Below are positions 12,363 to 24,065 of a stretch of 64,000 nt of DNA, piece by piece. The position numbers were made by a program, and so were the translations under genes. The notes beneath the pieces were generated by a model. That model saw only the letters and a list, made by a program, of their open reading frames with translations. It did no database searches and had not been told where the DNA came from. Position 1 is the first letter of the stretch. Every line of letters begins with the position of its first letter. Origin of the DNA: Setophaga petechia (taxonomy: Eukaryota > Chordata > Aves > Passeriformes > Parulidae); contig JANCRA010000061.1 in NCBI GenBank assembly GCA_024362935.1, forward strand, positions 2,790,001 to 2,854,000. Direction: 5' to 3'.

Positions 12363-12497
12363 GTCTCTTTTTAATCTTTCTAACCATTCTGCTGGGGACT
12401 CATATTTTTTCTGATGTTCACTTAAAGCTTTCTCTATATTATGTCTCAGGCACTGTCTTCTGAATTCCTTGATTTTTTTTTTTTCTCTTCGGGATTC

Positions 12498-12659
12498 TCA
12501 TTCATCCAAAAATTGTATCATCATCTCTAGCGGGCTGTCCTGAGGATTGCTCCCTTCTTGAGAACCCCCCTCACGGTTCCCAGATACTCGAAACTCCTGC
12601 GGATTGTTCACACAATCTGCAGCCCCTGGGTCAAGGAACTTACTTTTTCCCTGACCCAT
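12498..12659 (-). pseudogene. gag: ERV gag N-terminus (matrix start), truncated
   Basis: ATG at 12659 starts MGQGKSKF, a myristoylation-type Gag start. The frame ends at TGA (12498) beside a poly-A/T run, and capsid-like sequence continues in another frame. Only about 50 codons of N-terminal Gag are present before capsid C-terminal sequence begins, so the middle of Gag is missing. Confidence 0.6.
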
Positions 12660-13459
12660 TTCTGGCGGCAACAAACCAAGAAATCCCCGGTACCAGGAAA
12701 ATCTTAGTTTCCCACACTCACTTCGTGGTTCAATTTCCTCACTTACTACTCTGTCACACTGCCTTTTCAATTTACTTGTTCCACTCTTATCTCTCCCTCT
12801 GCAATCTACTTGTTCTACTCTTATCTCTCTCTCTTTTTCAATCTATTAGCTCCCTCCTCTCACCATCTAATCACATACTAAATTGTTTGCTACTAACCTC
12901 TCCAAGGAAATTGAACCTATTCAATCACTCCTTCTCAGTCTCTTTACTCTCTCCTGCTCAAGGACTTTCTCACAGGTGCCTGGACCAGGGACCTTCTCCT
13001 TCCCCCTGGGTCAAACCTTCTCAGGGTCTCTATTCATTCACTTTTCTCTCGCTTCTCTCTTTTCTCGGCCGGTCTCCTCGCGGAGATCTCGGAACCGCGG
13101 TACTGGGAGGTCCCACTCGCTTCGGGGGTCCGGGACTGCTCAGCCCCCGTCTCAGATACTCCACACACACTCACACATGCATACAGCCGCCCCTTGACTC
13201 AAAACTCCGTGATATTCACAGCTTCCTTTTCTCACGAGGGTCTTCGTGCACAAAGAAGTTTTCTATGGGTACTCTCTCTTACAAGCCGGCACTCTGATGG
13301 GAGCTTCTCTTGCGTGCTTTTAATAACTAATTTGCTTATGCGTTATTGTGATAAAGACTCTCTTTTCCCAAGGGAGAGTGGTCTAGCCCTGGGACCACTT
13401 AAAAATCTGGTGGGGAGCTTCTTCCCAGGAACTATCTACCTTCTACGGGGTCAAGAGGG

Positions 13460-13477
13460 TCCCGGGTTTCGGCACCA
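13460..13477 (-). other. primer-binding site, tRNA-Phe type
   Basis: The plus strand reads tcccgggtttcggcacca, which equals the 3' end of tRNA-Phe with its CCA tail. On the element's own strand this is the 18-base primer-binding site, three bases after the 5' LTR. It is not a tRNA gene: no upstream cloverleaf is seen. Confidence 0.9.
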
Positions 13478-13480
13478 AAT

Positions 13481-14217
13481 TGTTATGTTTGCCCAATTAT
13501 CCTTTCATAAAAAAACCAAACAATATTTGGGATAGCAGCAATTTTAATTAAATAGTTTAGAAAATACATAAATAAGGGATAATTTGGTTCAAATAATAGC
13601 GCATAAGCAAAAGATAACCGCGGGGTACGGAGTGCAGGGTTCTGGGACCCTTGCCACCTCACGTACAAGCTTGCCAAGTAAAAGTTACCCCCTTATATGC
13701 CATGGGTTAATACCATCTCCTCCTATTTTCGGTTCGTCATAATTCTATCTCCGCCCTCATTATCACCTTTACTGCGCATGCGCCACCATTCGGTTTGGTG
13801 GTCGCACAAGTCTTTTTGGGGTCGTCTGATGAAGATTTCGTAGTCTTCCTCTGTGTCCTTTAATTCACCTTTGGGTTACACATGCGCATCAAGCCAGTAC
13901 AATGTAAGCCAAAACTAACATATCACTATATCTTCATATCAAAGCAATAAATCCCTTATAATTAGCATTTTCTGGGACCCAACCAGGTTTTGCTTCCTTT
14001 CTACTCATTTTTAGCAACTGTATCTTCGGCTTCTTTCCTCCTGTCCTTGTGAACATCTGCTGAGGGGGGTGGAGCCCCTCCTCTCCCTCTCTTCTTTGGC
14101 ATTACCACTTTTAACTAATTTTATTATTCCCAATTAATATAATAATTAATATAATTACTGTACCAATATTGATTATTGTTTCAATTTTATCAGCACGAAT
14201 CATACCTATTTATCACA
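13481..14217 (-). repeat. 5' LTR of the provirus
   Basis: 737 bp, TG..CA ends, about 98 percent identical by eye to the LTR at 6659-7394. The single-base length difference comes from the T/G run near 13815. Confidence 0.92.
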
Positions 14218-14222
14218 TACAC
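14218..14222. repeat. target-site duplication, right
   Basis: tacac, matching 6654-6658. Confidence 0.85.
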
Positions 14223-15069
14223 TATATTGCATGTGAGTTGATCTGTTTATTATAATTTTGATTAAAACATTTACATCCAACTCTAAATGCTCATTTGGGG
14301 TTTGGTTGCTGTCCTGACTGGCACTTGCTTGGCACTTCTTGCACTCTGAGCTGGACTGCTCAGTCCAGCTGGACTCTGCAGCCCAAAAGGCCTCTACCAC
14401 CCTGGGCTTTTGGCCTCTCCACATCTTCCAAAGGCTGTAGTAAAGCACAGGGTTCAACTGTAAATAATAGAAAATTAATAAATTTATGGGAAAAAATCAT
14501 CAGTGTATTTTTCATAAGACAACCATTTAGGAAATTCACTTAGGCACAGTACTTAATATAGTTAAATTTATACTTAGTTACTGGACTTAATGGAATTTCA
14601 TCCAGAAAAATTTGCCTTTCTCGGCTTTTTTTGGTCATTCTGTGCAAATATTACTTACCAGCAGGATTACTGGTGCGCACAAATGACTCTTCATAGAATC
14701 ATTCAGGTTGGAAAAGATCATCAAGTCTAACCATTGACCATCTGCATAACAATTCAAAACATTGCATATTTATTAAATGGGCTGGAGGTTCAGTGAATGG
14801 GATCAGATTTATTCTGTCTGTTTTCAGTTGGTTTAGTCTGTTGCTTTTTGGCTTAAATAATTTTTTGCTTGTTGATTTGTTTTATTTTACTATTCTTTCT
14901 TCATCCTAGCTAGTATGCAGTGAGTGTGTTGTTAGTCATTGTCAACTTCCAACGCTTTAATCACGTTCCGTGGGGTGAAGACCTCCTAAGAAGACATGAA
15001 CTTTAAAATGAAGATCTTTCTGTGTTATATAAAGTTATTGTATATTTATTTTTGTCTTGCAGCCTGCAG
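14223..15069 (+). other. RHOBTB3 intron right of the provirus
   Basis: Intron sequence. A short CR1 tail fragment lies at 14691-14742 (minus strand, tcatagaatc then ggttggaaaagatcatcaag). Nothing else is recognised. Confidence 0.5.
14691..14742 (-). mobile_element. CR1 3' tail fragment
   Basis: Reverse complement of a CR1 terminal segment, about 50 bp, containing the tcatagaatc octamer remnant. Confidence 0.7.
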
Positions 15070-15243
15070 GTGCAACTGTTCCAGCCCACAGGGCAGTTCT
15101 GGTGGCTCGCTGTGAGGTTATGGCAGCTATGTTTAATGGTAATTATCTAGAAGCAAATAGCATTCAGGTTCCAGTGCGTGGGGTTTCCAAGGACACTTTC
15201 CTGTCCTTCCTAGAGTACCTTTACACTGACTCCTGCTGCCCAG
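15070..15243 (+). pseudogene. RHOBTB3: RHOBTB3 exon, second BTB domain
   Basis: The acceptor ctgcag ends at 15069 and the donor is gtaagg at 15244. GT completes the Gly codon from 5346. It reads ATVPAHRAVLVARCEVMAAM and, further on, VSKDTFLSFLEYLYTDSCCP, the core of the second BTB fold. It is fully open and strongly conserved. A second AG at 15062 would be an alternative acceptor, but its phase does not fit the exon before it. Confidence 0.92.
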
Positions 15244-16420
15244 GTAAGGAAGCTGTAAAATACAGTTCTATATCTGTAACTCATTTTTCCACAACAGGGC
15301 GTGGATAGAGAGTAATGTAGCAGCACCTATTTGATTGAAAATGCCAATATTTGAATGTGCAATGTCTCGAGAAAGATGACATTTTTGTATTGTGCAATAA
15401 AAAAAGAAATCCGTCCGATACAAGTAAAATAGAAAAAATATTTCTAATAAAATTATTTATTTGCTTTGTGCTCACATAACAAGACTCAAAGAAGTTTCAA
15501 TTTAACTTCTGATCCATTATAATATTTGTAATTTTTTTCTTTTACGTTACAGTAATACTGCTTTCTAGTCTGGATTCTGTGTTAAATTTAAAAGTCGTCA
15601 CTTCTTGAACACATATATAGCTGAGTGTATTATAAACAAGGCTAAATTGCGGGAATATCTTATTTATACACATGGTTATCTTATGTGTATGTAAACCCAC
15701 AAAAGTATGCCAACAGGAGTGTTTGTCAAGGAAAATTGAGCTAAAATATTCTTTATGTCTCATTCTTTCTCTGTCTTATTGGAAGAAAATCTGAATACCA
15801 AATCTAAAACACGATTTAAATTTAGCTAATTTTTCCTTGATATAATGAATAATTGATATTGTGATATGTATTTTTGCTTTTGTTCTCTTTTGAAATAATT
15901 ATTCTACCTTATTCTTAGGTATTCCATGTTTCTCTTTTCACTCCACCTAACATTTCCTTGTTTATCAGTTTAAAAATGCAACTACCGTGCTATATTTAAA
16001 AAAAAAATGTCGCTCCTTTTTTTGTCTTTGGACTTTTGGCTGTATTTTCTTGCATCATAAAAGTGCTTTTCTGAAAGAGAACTTAGCTAAATACACTTAT
16101 TCCTTCTCAGTTACTCGAAATAAATCAGCAGCACTTGACTCATCATCTTCAAGATCCACAATACTGACAGCAATTCTTTGCACCCATCTGCCAAAAAGTT
16201 CTAAACACATTTCTTCTTCTTAATTGGATAGCTTATCTGGAAAAATAAGGTGATCCAGCAAACAAAAATTTATAATAGTGAAAAAACAAAACAAGGTGAT
16301 CACAGGAGTCTGATTTTGTGTTTGTTGTTAGGTATTTAAAATTCAACTTGGTGAAAAGTAGCTTTGATCATCCTGTCAGAAAGGTAAAATACATGTAACT
16401 TGTGTCTTCTTGTTTTTTAG
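15244..16420 (+). other. RHOBTB3 intron, nothing recognised
   Basis: AT-rich intron. The short open frames look random. Confidence 0.5.
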
Positions 16421-16587
16421 CTGGTATTCTCCAGGCGATGTCTCTGCTGATCTGTGCAGAGATGTACCAAGTGATGAGACTCCAGCATAGTTGTGAACTT
16501 TACATCATCACACAGCTTCAGAGCATGCCTAGCAGGGAACTGGCTTCCCCAAGCCTCAGTATTGTTGGGTCGCTCAAGAAAGCTAAG
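16421..16587 (+). pseudogene. RHOBTB3: RHOBTB3 exon, GILQAM..LKKAK segment
   Basis: The acceptor is ttttttag ending at 16420 and the donor is gtactt at 16588. CT joins the G at 15243 to make Ala. It reads GILQAMSLLICAEMYQVMRL and ends SLKKAK at phase 0. Open and well conserved. Confidence 0.92.
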
Positions 16588-17706
16588 GTACTTACTGTAT
16601 ATATCAAATGAGAATATATATGTTGACTGTTGTAAGTTGTTTTAAAAATATTGAGAGCAATTTCTGTTCCCAAGGAAACATGTTGATATAAAATCTGTTT
16701 ATTAGGGATAACTGGTGCCACAAGGGCGGCCAGAAGAAATCCTTCAGCCTTTAATTGCTGATTGTGCAGTTACAGAATGACAGAATTGCCTCTACCACTG
16801 TACCCAAGCCTGCTCCAGAGCTTGAAAACCTTCAGCATGAAGACATTTTTCCTACTATTCAACCTAAACCTCCCTGGCACAACCTGAGGCTATTTCCTCT
16901 TGTCCTGTCACTTTTTATCTGGGAGCAGAGACTGACCCCCACCTGCCCACAACTTCCCTTCACAGAGTTCTAGAGAGTGACAAGATCGCCCAGAGCCTCT
17001 TTTATTTTCCAGGATAAAAACCCCACCTCCTTCAGCTGCTTCCCATGAGATTTGGGCTCCAAACCCTCTAGTCACACCCTCATCTGTAGAATTTCTTTTA
17101 TCATGGACATACTGCAGTAATTCAACTTAACTACAGCTTCTCCCAGGAAAGATGGGTTTTAGTCAAATAAAGATGTGCTCATTCCTCTTTTGGTCAAAAA
17201 AGAAAATTATGTGGTATGCAAGTGAGAAAGGAGTTCCAAGTGCATAAAATATTGAGAGAAATGCATAAAAGCAGGAAAAGAAAATATTAGATGCTAAAAA
17301 AAGAGAGACAATAAAGACGGGGTTGGAAAACAGAAAAATAAAAGCTGGATTGTAGGATATTGCCTTAATCAAATTGGATTTTCTGCAGAGAGACCAAAAA
17401 ACCAACATGCCACATTCCTTCCTGCCATTCCTGTGAAGCTCTGCCTCTGTGCAGATGTCAAAATTTCCAAGATTCATTATACCTCAGGGGTTTTTTCTAC
17501 CTCTGGGAGCAGGATTTTGTTAATTTATTCTTGGTTGTTCACCTGTCTGTGTATTTCCATTAAATGACTTTTCCTTCATTATCTTCTAGAGTCCAAACTC
17601 CATTGCTTCACACTGGAAACCAGAAATATTTTGACATGTGAGATGTGGTTGTGTTTTAGACATGATAGCATTAAGGGGTTTCTTTGTCTTTTTTTTCTTC
17701 CCACAG
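16588..17706 (+). other. RHOBTB3 intron with a CR1 fragment
   Basis: Contains the CR1 piece at about 16775-17110. The rest is AT-rich with no recognised gene. Confidence 0.5.
16775..17110 (-). mobile_element. CR1 LINE fragment
   Basis: The plus strand shows the reverse complement of CR1 3' sequence (ttcaacctaaacctccctgg, then cttgtcctgtcactttttat). It is diverged and lacks the terminal octamers. Confidence 0.75.
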
Positions 17707-17803
17707 TTTCACAATTCTGATTGCCTTTCAACTTGACTTCTTCATTTTATTGCCACTAACTACCTCATCTTCAGTCAGAAGCCTGAATTCCAAGAACTTT
17801 CAG
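17707..17803 (+). pseudogene. RHOBTB3: RHOBTB3 exon with Trp-to-stop change
   Basis: The acceptor ccacag ends at 17706 and the donor is gtattc at 17804. It reads FHNSDCLST, then TGA at 17734-17736, then LLHFIATNYLIFSQKPEFQ. The stop stands where the family has Trp (TGG to TGA). Phase 1 out agrees with the last exon. Confidence 0.9.
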
Positions 17804-20349
17804 GTATTCTTCTGTTCATTTGGAAAAGACAAATAGTTTTATGTTTTGCTGAGATAAAAAGTGATGTTCTGGATAATACCATTTTTGCTTGAGAAAATAA
17901 TTGGGGTTTCTGTAGGATATTCCAGCAGGATGTTTCACCACCCTGGTGTGGGATCAGCCAGGGTCTGATGACACATGACACAGCCAGCACTGCATCACCA
18001 TTTTCAGGGGTGCTGTTGGGATGGCCAGGTTCCCACCCATAACTGAATTTGCTGGACCAGTTTGGTCATTGTATGTCAACCCCTTCATATTATCATGCTA
18101 ATTTAAATCAAGGTAATGGGTCATTTTTGCTACTTCTTCAGGTGCTGGGGTTTCCTTTAAGAAAGTAGGATGCTTATAGTATGCTCCAGCAGATCGTATA
18201 AAATGAAAAAACGATGGCCCATTGAAGTAAATAAATCCACCTTCTTCCAGGGATCTGATATTGATTTTTCCAAGCATTTGTATTTGCTTCTGGTGGTGTA
18301 ACTAGAAAGTTTTGCTCGTTGCCTGTGTGATTTTCATTCAACCTGATGAGGGGTGCATCTCTTTGACCTGTGACACCTCATCATCTCAAGGTTCAGGACA
18401 GCAACACAGCAGCAGGCAGCAGCTCTCCTAGGGCTTTCCAAGACCCGAGACCTTGACAGAAATGCAGAATTAGCTGGGTTGGAAGAACACACAAGGATCA
18501 CTGAGTGCAACTCCTGGGTCTGCACAACGCCATCCCCAAGAGTCACACCATGGAACATTGTCCAAAAGCTTCATGAACTCTGTCAGTGCTGTGACCACTG
18601 CCCTGGGGAGCCTGTTCCAATGCCAAAATACGCAGTGAGGGAAGAACCTTTACCTAATCCAGCCTAAACCTCCCCAAGGAGGTCAGAACACAACTTCAGG
18701 CCATACCCTTGAATGTCTGCCCTTCCTTTTCCCTTCTGCCCGTCTTCTTCCCCTCACAAGGAAGTTGCAGACTCCACTGAGGTCTGCCCTCAGTCTCCTC
18801 CAGGCTGAACAGACCAAGTGCCCTCATATGCTCCTCACACAGCTTCCACTCAAGGCCCTTTACTGCCCTCCTTTGGACACTCTCTAATAGTTTTAATGTC
18901 ATTCTTGCACTGTAGAGCCCCAATCTGCCCCAGACTTGAGGCAGTGCCATCTCAGTGGACAGCAGAGCATGACAATCCCCTCCCTTGCCTGGCTGGCCAT
19001 GCTGGGCCTGGTGCCCCCAGGACAGCAATGTCCCTCCTGGCTGCCAGGACACTGCTGACTCAATTTGTCATCGACCAGGACCCCCAGATCCCTTCCCAGG
19101 GCACTGCTCTCCAATATCTCCTTCCTCACTATGTCCATACATCCAGGATTGCCCCATCCCAGGTGCAGAGTCCAGCACTTTCCCTTGTTGAACTTCCTAT
19201 GTTTGGTGATCACCCAGTCTTCTAATTCATTGAGGCCTCTCCAGAGGGCCTCCCTGCCTTTGAGGAAGTCAGCAGCTCCTCCCAGATTTGTCACAGCTGC
19301 AAACTTGCTCAGTGTCCTTTCCAGTCTTCCATCTGGGGCACTTAAGAAGATGTTGGAGGGCACAGGGCCAAGGATGGAGGTCTTTGGAGCCCTGCTAGTG
19401 ACAGGTGCCCAGTCTGATGTCACCCCAGTCACTGTAACCCTTTGTGCCTGACCTGTGAGCCAGCTGCTCACCCTTCACGTGATGTGTTTATCCGGCTGTG
19501 GGCTGGACATTTTGTCAAGAAAGATCCGGTTTTAGTGAGAAACAGTACCAAAGGCTTTAGTGACATGCAAAAACATTACATCAACTGGCTTCCCTTGATC
19601 AGTTGCGTGGGTTACCTTGCCATAGAGGAAATCAGATTTGATTAGCAGGATATTCCCCTGAGGATTGAAGCCCTGCCTTGTGCCCGGGTGAGTGCAGTTT
19701 GCCTGCCCTCAGGCTCTCCCAGCTGTGAGCTCTCTGCTTTCACCTGAGGCCCTCAAGGAGCAATGGATACAAGCTGACTCTGGAATATCTGGGCTTAAGC
19801 GCATGAAAATGCATCTTTCTGCAAATGCAGAGAAGTCTACATAATATGGGTAAAAGACTCTTATATGACTATGTCAGTGATTAAAAACCATATGCAGTAA
19901 GAGATTAATGTCTTGCTGAATTCTCAGCTGCACTCCTCACCTTGCTTTCTGTACTCATCTTGAGACAAAATACTGCCACAGGAATTGACATACCCTGCTT
20001 TATAGTTCTGCAGTATAAAAAATCCTTGTATACCACATATGACTGCTCTCTAGGAATAAAGTATGCTCATCTTTAGGAAAACCTCTCTGCTCTCCTTAAT
20101 GAGTATTGTATTCTTTTTTCCGAAAAACTTTTTTATTACTAACTAAATAATAAGGAAACATTGTGTGGTAACTCTTACCTCTGTGCCATAGTAGAGCTCA
20201 AAGCAAATCACGCAGCACTCCCCTTTACTTTTGTAGTTGTATTTATATCTTTAATGGGTTTTTAATCCATTTTAAAATAATTTTTGCAGCCTGTGCACAT
20301 GTGCTCTATGTCTATATATTACATTTAATTCCTTTATTTCTTTTTCTAG
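17804..20349 (+). other. RHOBTB3 last intron, with a coding-region CR1
   Basis: Contains the CR1 at about 18440-19690. The rest is AT-rich with nothing recognised. Confidence 0.5.
18440..19690 (-). mobile_element. CR1 LINE with reverse-transcriptase C-terminus
   Basis: On the minus strand 19471-18899 is open for 190 codons and reads typical CR1 ORF2 end sequence: KFAAVTNLGGAADFLKGREA, then NKGKCWTLHLG, then LGVLVDDKLSQQ. The 3' untranslated part follows to about 18440. The element is 5'-truncated and carries small shifts, so it is inactive. Confidence 0.87.
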
Positions 20350-20468
20350 TAGAAGAGTGCAATTTTGTAGAGATGCACTGAGTTTGGCCTTCAAACCTGT
20401 ACCTGAAGCAGCTTGCTGAATATAGGAACTATATCCATTCTCAGAAATGCCACTGCCCAGTAATGTAA
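20350..20468 (+). pseudogene. RHOBTB3: RHOBTB3 last exon, in-frame stop, C-terminal tail
   Basis: The acceptor tttctag ends at 20349. TA joins the G from 17803. It reads VEECNFVEMH, then TGA at 20379-20381, then VWPSNLYLKQLAEYRNYIHS and QKCHCPVM, with TAA at 20466-20468. The end keeps a CAAX-like C-P-V-M, as expected for the prenylation-type tail of RHOBTB3. The stop replaces an Arg-type codon, and one extra codon follows it. Confidence 0.9.
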
Positions 20469-23400
20469 AGAGACTGAATACATACAAAGTACATTTCAAC
20501 TGCAAAATTTCAGCTTGGGGATTATAGAGAATATAAAAACCATGTCAAGAGTGAAACCTGATGCTCACCTCCTCTGGAAATTACAGACATTCTTTGTTCT
20601 GCTAACAAATCACTAATTTTTACCTTGAAGCATTGAGAAATGTATGTTGAAGATTTATTTTAAGCACAAGGACTTCATATTCATGGGGATTAAATGTATT
20701 ACAGGACAGTGCTGTGGCTGGCATCTGCTCCCCTTTCTAATTTCCTTTTTGTTGATTTTATTGTTTTTCATGGTTATTTGTGGCTGCTTAACTGAATCTG
20801 TTGAAAATAGACTGGTTTTGTAAATCTGTGTGTAATAGAAGCATAAGAGTACAGCAGCAGTGCAGGGAAGCTGAGAGGCCAGGTCATAAGTTCTTCATAT
20901 ACTTCAGGATGCAAACATTTTCTGCAGCATTTTTTAGTTCACAATATAATGGGTAGGCTTAAGAGGCATTGTAGTTACTACTAAGTTATTACTCCAGAGA
21001 AAGTCTGTAGTTCTGTTACAACCCTATGAGTAGATATTTTAATTCCAGAGGAATGCATCAGGGTATTCTCTAGTGCCTCCAAATGTCTAAAGAATGACAT
21101 AATTTTTCCTGCCAGTAGGTAGGGGAAGAAAGCCTGTTTTCACAATCTGCAGAACACCTTTGTTAGTGTGGTCATGCTGCATTTTTCCCCATGAGGAATA
21201 AAGAGAGAGAAAACTGTGTATGCTCAGAGCATATCTGTATGGTACTGATGGACAGGGAAGAAAGGCAGAGGGGTCAACAGCCTTTCTTGGGGTTTGAGCA
21301 AAAAATCTCACAAGTAGAAGTGGCTTTTTTGGGAAAAGTGTGTCCAGTAGTCATAGTCACCACAATACATGTTAGATGTGCTGGCCATGAGGGAGGTGAC
21401 CCTCCCAGATTTGGGATGTTGGGTTTTGCTCTGGGACTTCAAGCTCAAACCTCCCCAGCAGGGACTCAGTTCAAGTTTAGTTCTCATCGTGTGCTCGTAA
21501 GCTACACCGTGTGAGACAAACCTGGCTGGGGATCCTTTCTGAGACACAAGAGAAAAACCCAGAATATTATGACTGGCATGATCCTTGCAGATGGATCCTG
21601 AGTGTGGGTGCTTTTCTAGAAGCAAAATCAAATCAAGGAACTAAACACCTCATGATCATTCTTGCACTTTCAATTCTGGCTTTTCATCTGCCTTTGTAAT
21701 GTGGTATACAGACTGAGATTGGGGCATTTCTACCACATCAGATGTATCTGGAAACTGCATCTATGAGAAGGTGGAAAAACAAATTGCTGAAGCTGAATAA
21801 TTTTTTGTAAAGGTATAAGAATTGTTATATTTTTCAATACTGTTTTCTAGATATATTGTTCCTTTCAAACTCCTATTTAGAGTCATAGAGTTTTGTTTTT
21901 TTTTCTTGGTGATACTTTTCAGAACTTGAGAGGGTGTTTCCTTCCCTATATTCGTATACACAGAAAATAAAAAAGAGTTTATGACTCAGCTGGCTGCTGC
22001 AGACTCAAAATTCCAAGGTTCCTTTTAGGCAAGAACAAATTTAAAAAAAAAAACAACTCTGCATCTGCAGATTCTAAAGTTACTTAAAAGATGAATATAC
22101 TTATCTACATCTTGCATATAGGGAGCCTAAAATATAGAAAATTATAATGCTTTTTCAAGATCATGAAAGAAAACTGAAAGTATTAAACAAAAAAATTAGT
22201 AGAAAAGTAATATGTGTGCAAGTTACACCCAAAAAAAGTAGTTTTTATTGTTATATGCTTATCAAAAATTTAAGCAAAAATTAAATTACTGGATAGATAT
22301 TAATAAAACTGTAAGATTTTGAAGCTTAAATTAATGGAAGAATTTGTGCATACAGTTAAACTACAGCTTGTCTAAACATCTGATAGCATCCTTGGGTGCT
22401 TCTACAGAAGTCAGCTCAATTATCAAAAGTAGGGATTAAGTGCTTTATACTGACAACCTGTGCAAAAGTGACACAAAAGCTCTGTGAATGTCAGTCTAAG
22501 CTTCATGTAGTCCTGCATTTTTAATGTTTTGAAAGCCTTCCCAGTTTTTTCACTAGGAATGAGTCTGTTGCCAATGATTTGTGTATAGATAACACATAAG
22601 AAAGTGCTGGTTTTAATATCTGTAAATGTTTGATAGGTATTTAAAAATAGGCTTAATGGAAATATAAACACTTTCTATCCAAACCAGAGAAATAGTTTGC
22701 TATTATGCATTTTAGACAGTGATAGCCACAGGTTTTATACAGACAAGTTAGGCAGTATAAAATATTTAGTATTTATTCAGAGATTCAGAGAATAATGCTT
22801 ACTACTGTTGAGACAATAAACCAAGTTTCCATTTTACTGTGTATCCCCATCATGCTGCCTGTATCAGGTGCAGATGTGTTGTACTTGCAGACATACACCA
22901 TCTGATAAATTTTAAGTCTTAGAAGAAATCTTACTAGACATTGTTACTTTCATTCTGTAAGATGATTTTCTGTAGAAAAGTATGTACCTTAGAGCTGGTT
23001 TTAAACCTTTTGTAGCATTTGGAAACATGAGTGAAAGCAGATAATGATGCTTTGTGAGTTGCTATTCTTAGCTGGTTTTAGTGGAGGCTTTAGGACTGTA
23101 TCCATCACAGATAGTCAGGAATTAGGGAGGTACTGAATTTGGTATTTATTTGTAACTGTGTATGGCATAAAGTAAAAACTGCCTTGATATAAACCCACCC
23201 ACATTATACTATGGTATAAAGTAAAAACCAGGAACCAATTGGAAAAACAACCAGTTACTTAAGGAAGTGGTTTTTAAAAAATAAAATGTTTCTGGAATGT
23301 TTCCACTGGTTCCAACACCTCCAAAACTCCCCTGGCACTGGCAGCATTCAAATGAAAGGAAGAGGTCAGTGGTGAATTTAGATGTTCCTAGGCAGTACCT

Positions 23401-23904
23401 ATAGCATTTCAAATTATATATTTAGGCTTAAGTTTTAGACTTAATTTTTGCTATCCTGTATATGTGTGTTCTTGTCCCAAACTAGCACTAAGCTTTTTAG
23501 AGACAAAAAAAATTTTTCTGCACTAGGAAGGTTTTCCACATGATAGTCAGAAAACCTTTGCTATTGTCCTTGAGCCATGGTGTGGTTGATTTGAAGAAAA
23601 AAACCCACAAAAACAAAACCACAAAAAAACCCCCAAAAACCAACAAACAAAAAAACCCCAAAAAAACCAAATCCCAGCAACCTGTTAGAAAAAATAATAA
23701 CTATTTTGTTAGGCATGTCCTGAAACACTGGTAAGTTTTTTCTTTTAATGTACCCTGACTTAAATACACATTTTTACATTGAATATGTAAAAATTTTGAT
23801 ACAAAATTAAAAAATAAGTTCTCTAATCAGTCTTATGTGATTACTTATGGATACATATGAACATACTTGAGTGTTACACTGGTGATATTTTTTGTGGCTT
23901 ATTG
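20469..23904. other. intergenic, nothing recognised
   Basis: AT-rich spacer after RHOBTB3. An A/C-rich low-complexity run lies at about 23595-23690. I looked for GLRX, which lies between RHOBTB3 and ELL2 in human, and saw no glutaredoxin motif (CPYC). Confidence 0.5.
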
Positions 23905-24065
23905 GAATCATAGAACCATACTGGCTTGGGAAGAGCCATTGGCTTGAGTTGCAAGGGACTTCAAGACCATCTTGTCCCAACACCCTTGTCATGGGTAGGG
24001 ACACTTTCCACTAGACCAGGCTGGTTAGAGCCACAGCCTCACCTTGGACACCCAGATCCTCAAGT
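23905..24065 (-). mobile_element. CR1 3' fragment
   Basis: The plus strand reads aatcatagaaccatactggc, then caagggacttcaagaccatc and gggacactttccactagacc. This is the reverse complement of the CR1 3' end. Confidence 0.85.

Larger units (their letters stand above)
6659..14217 (-). mobile_element. defective ERV provirus, gamma-like, tRNA-Phe primed
   Basis: Two direct LTRs of 736 and 737 bp bound about 6.1 kb of interior. The order on the minus strand is 5' LTR, primer-binding site, gag, protease, RNase H, part of integrase, env, PPT, 3' LTR. The capsid C-terminus, RNase H and integrase look like class I (gamma-like) elements, but the nucleocapsid has two CCHC knuckles where typical gammaretroviruses have one. 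Reverse transcriptase and most of the N-terminal capsid are absent, and stops and frame changes occur in pol and env, so it cannot replicate by itself. I count about 13 substitutions and one indel between the LTRs (roughly 1.8 percent), which suggests moderate age. Confidence 0.92.
57..20468 (+). pseudogene. RHOBTB3: RHOBTB3 copy, 3' part, eight exons, disrupted
   Basis: Eight exons in order match RHOBTB3 from just before the first BTB domain to the C-terminal CAAX-type tail. RHOBTB3 is an atypical Rho/BTB protein with Golgi-associated ATPase activity that binds CUL3. Introns are kept, so this is not a retrocopy. Splice phases agree across every junction (168/976, 1343/3586, 3698/5235, 5346/15070, 15243/16421, 16587/17707, 17803/20350). 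The reading frame is broken four times: a 1-base shift near 1223-1227, TAA at 5280, TGA at 17734 and TGA at 20379. The GTPase-like 5' exons would lie left of base 1. A provirus sits in the intron 5347-15069. Because RHOBTB3 is Z-linked in birds, I infer a decayed W-type gametolog; an unprocessed duplicate elsewhere is the alternative. Identification is from remembered family sequence, not a search. Confidence 0.88.

Noticed and set aside
12725..13297. 190-codon plus-strand open frame
   Set aside because: Antisense to the ERV leader and gag start; C/T-rich and without domain features.
13460..13477. tRNA-Phe gene end
   Set aside because: Only the last 18 bases with CCA match and they stand next to an LTR, so it is a primer-binding site.
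18899..19471. 190-codon minus-strand open frame
   Set aside because: It reads as the C-terminal end of CR1 reverse transcriptase, so it is part of the LINE and not a host gene.
23595..23690. A/C-rich run that could look like a short gene
   Set aside because: Low-complexity DNA. The Lys/Asn-rich reading has no domain character.
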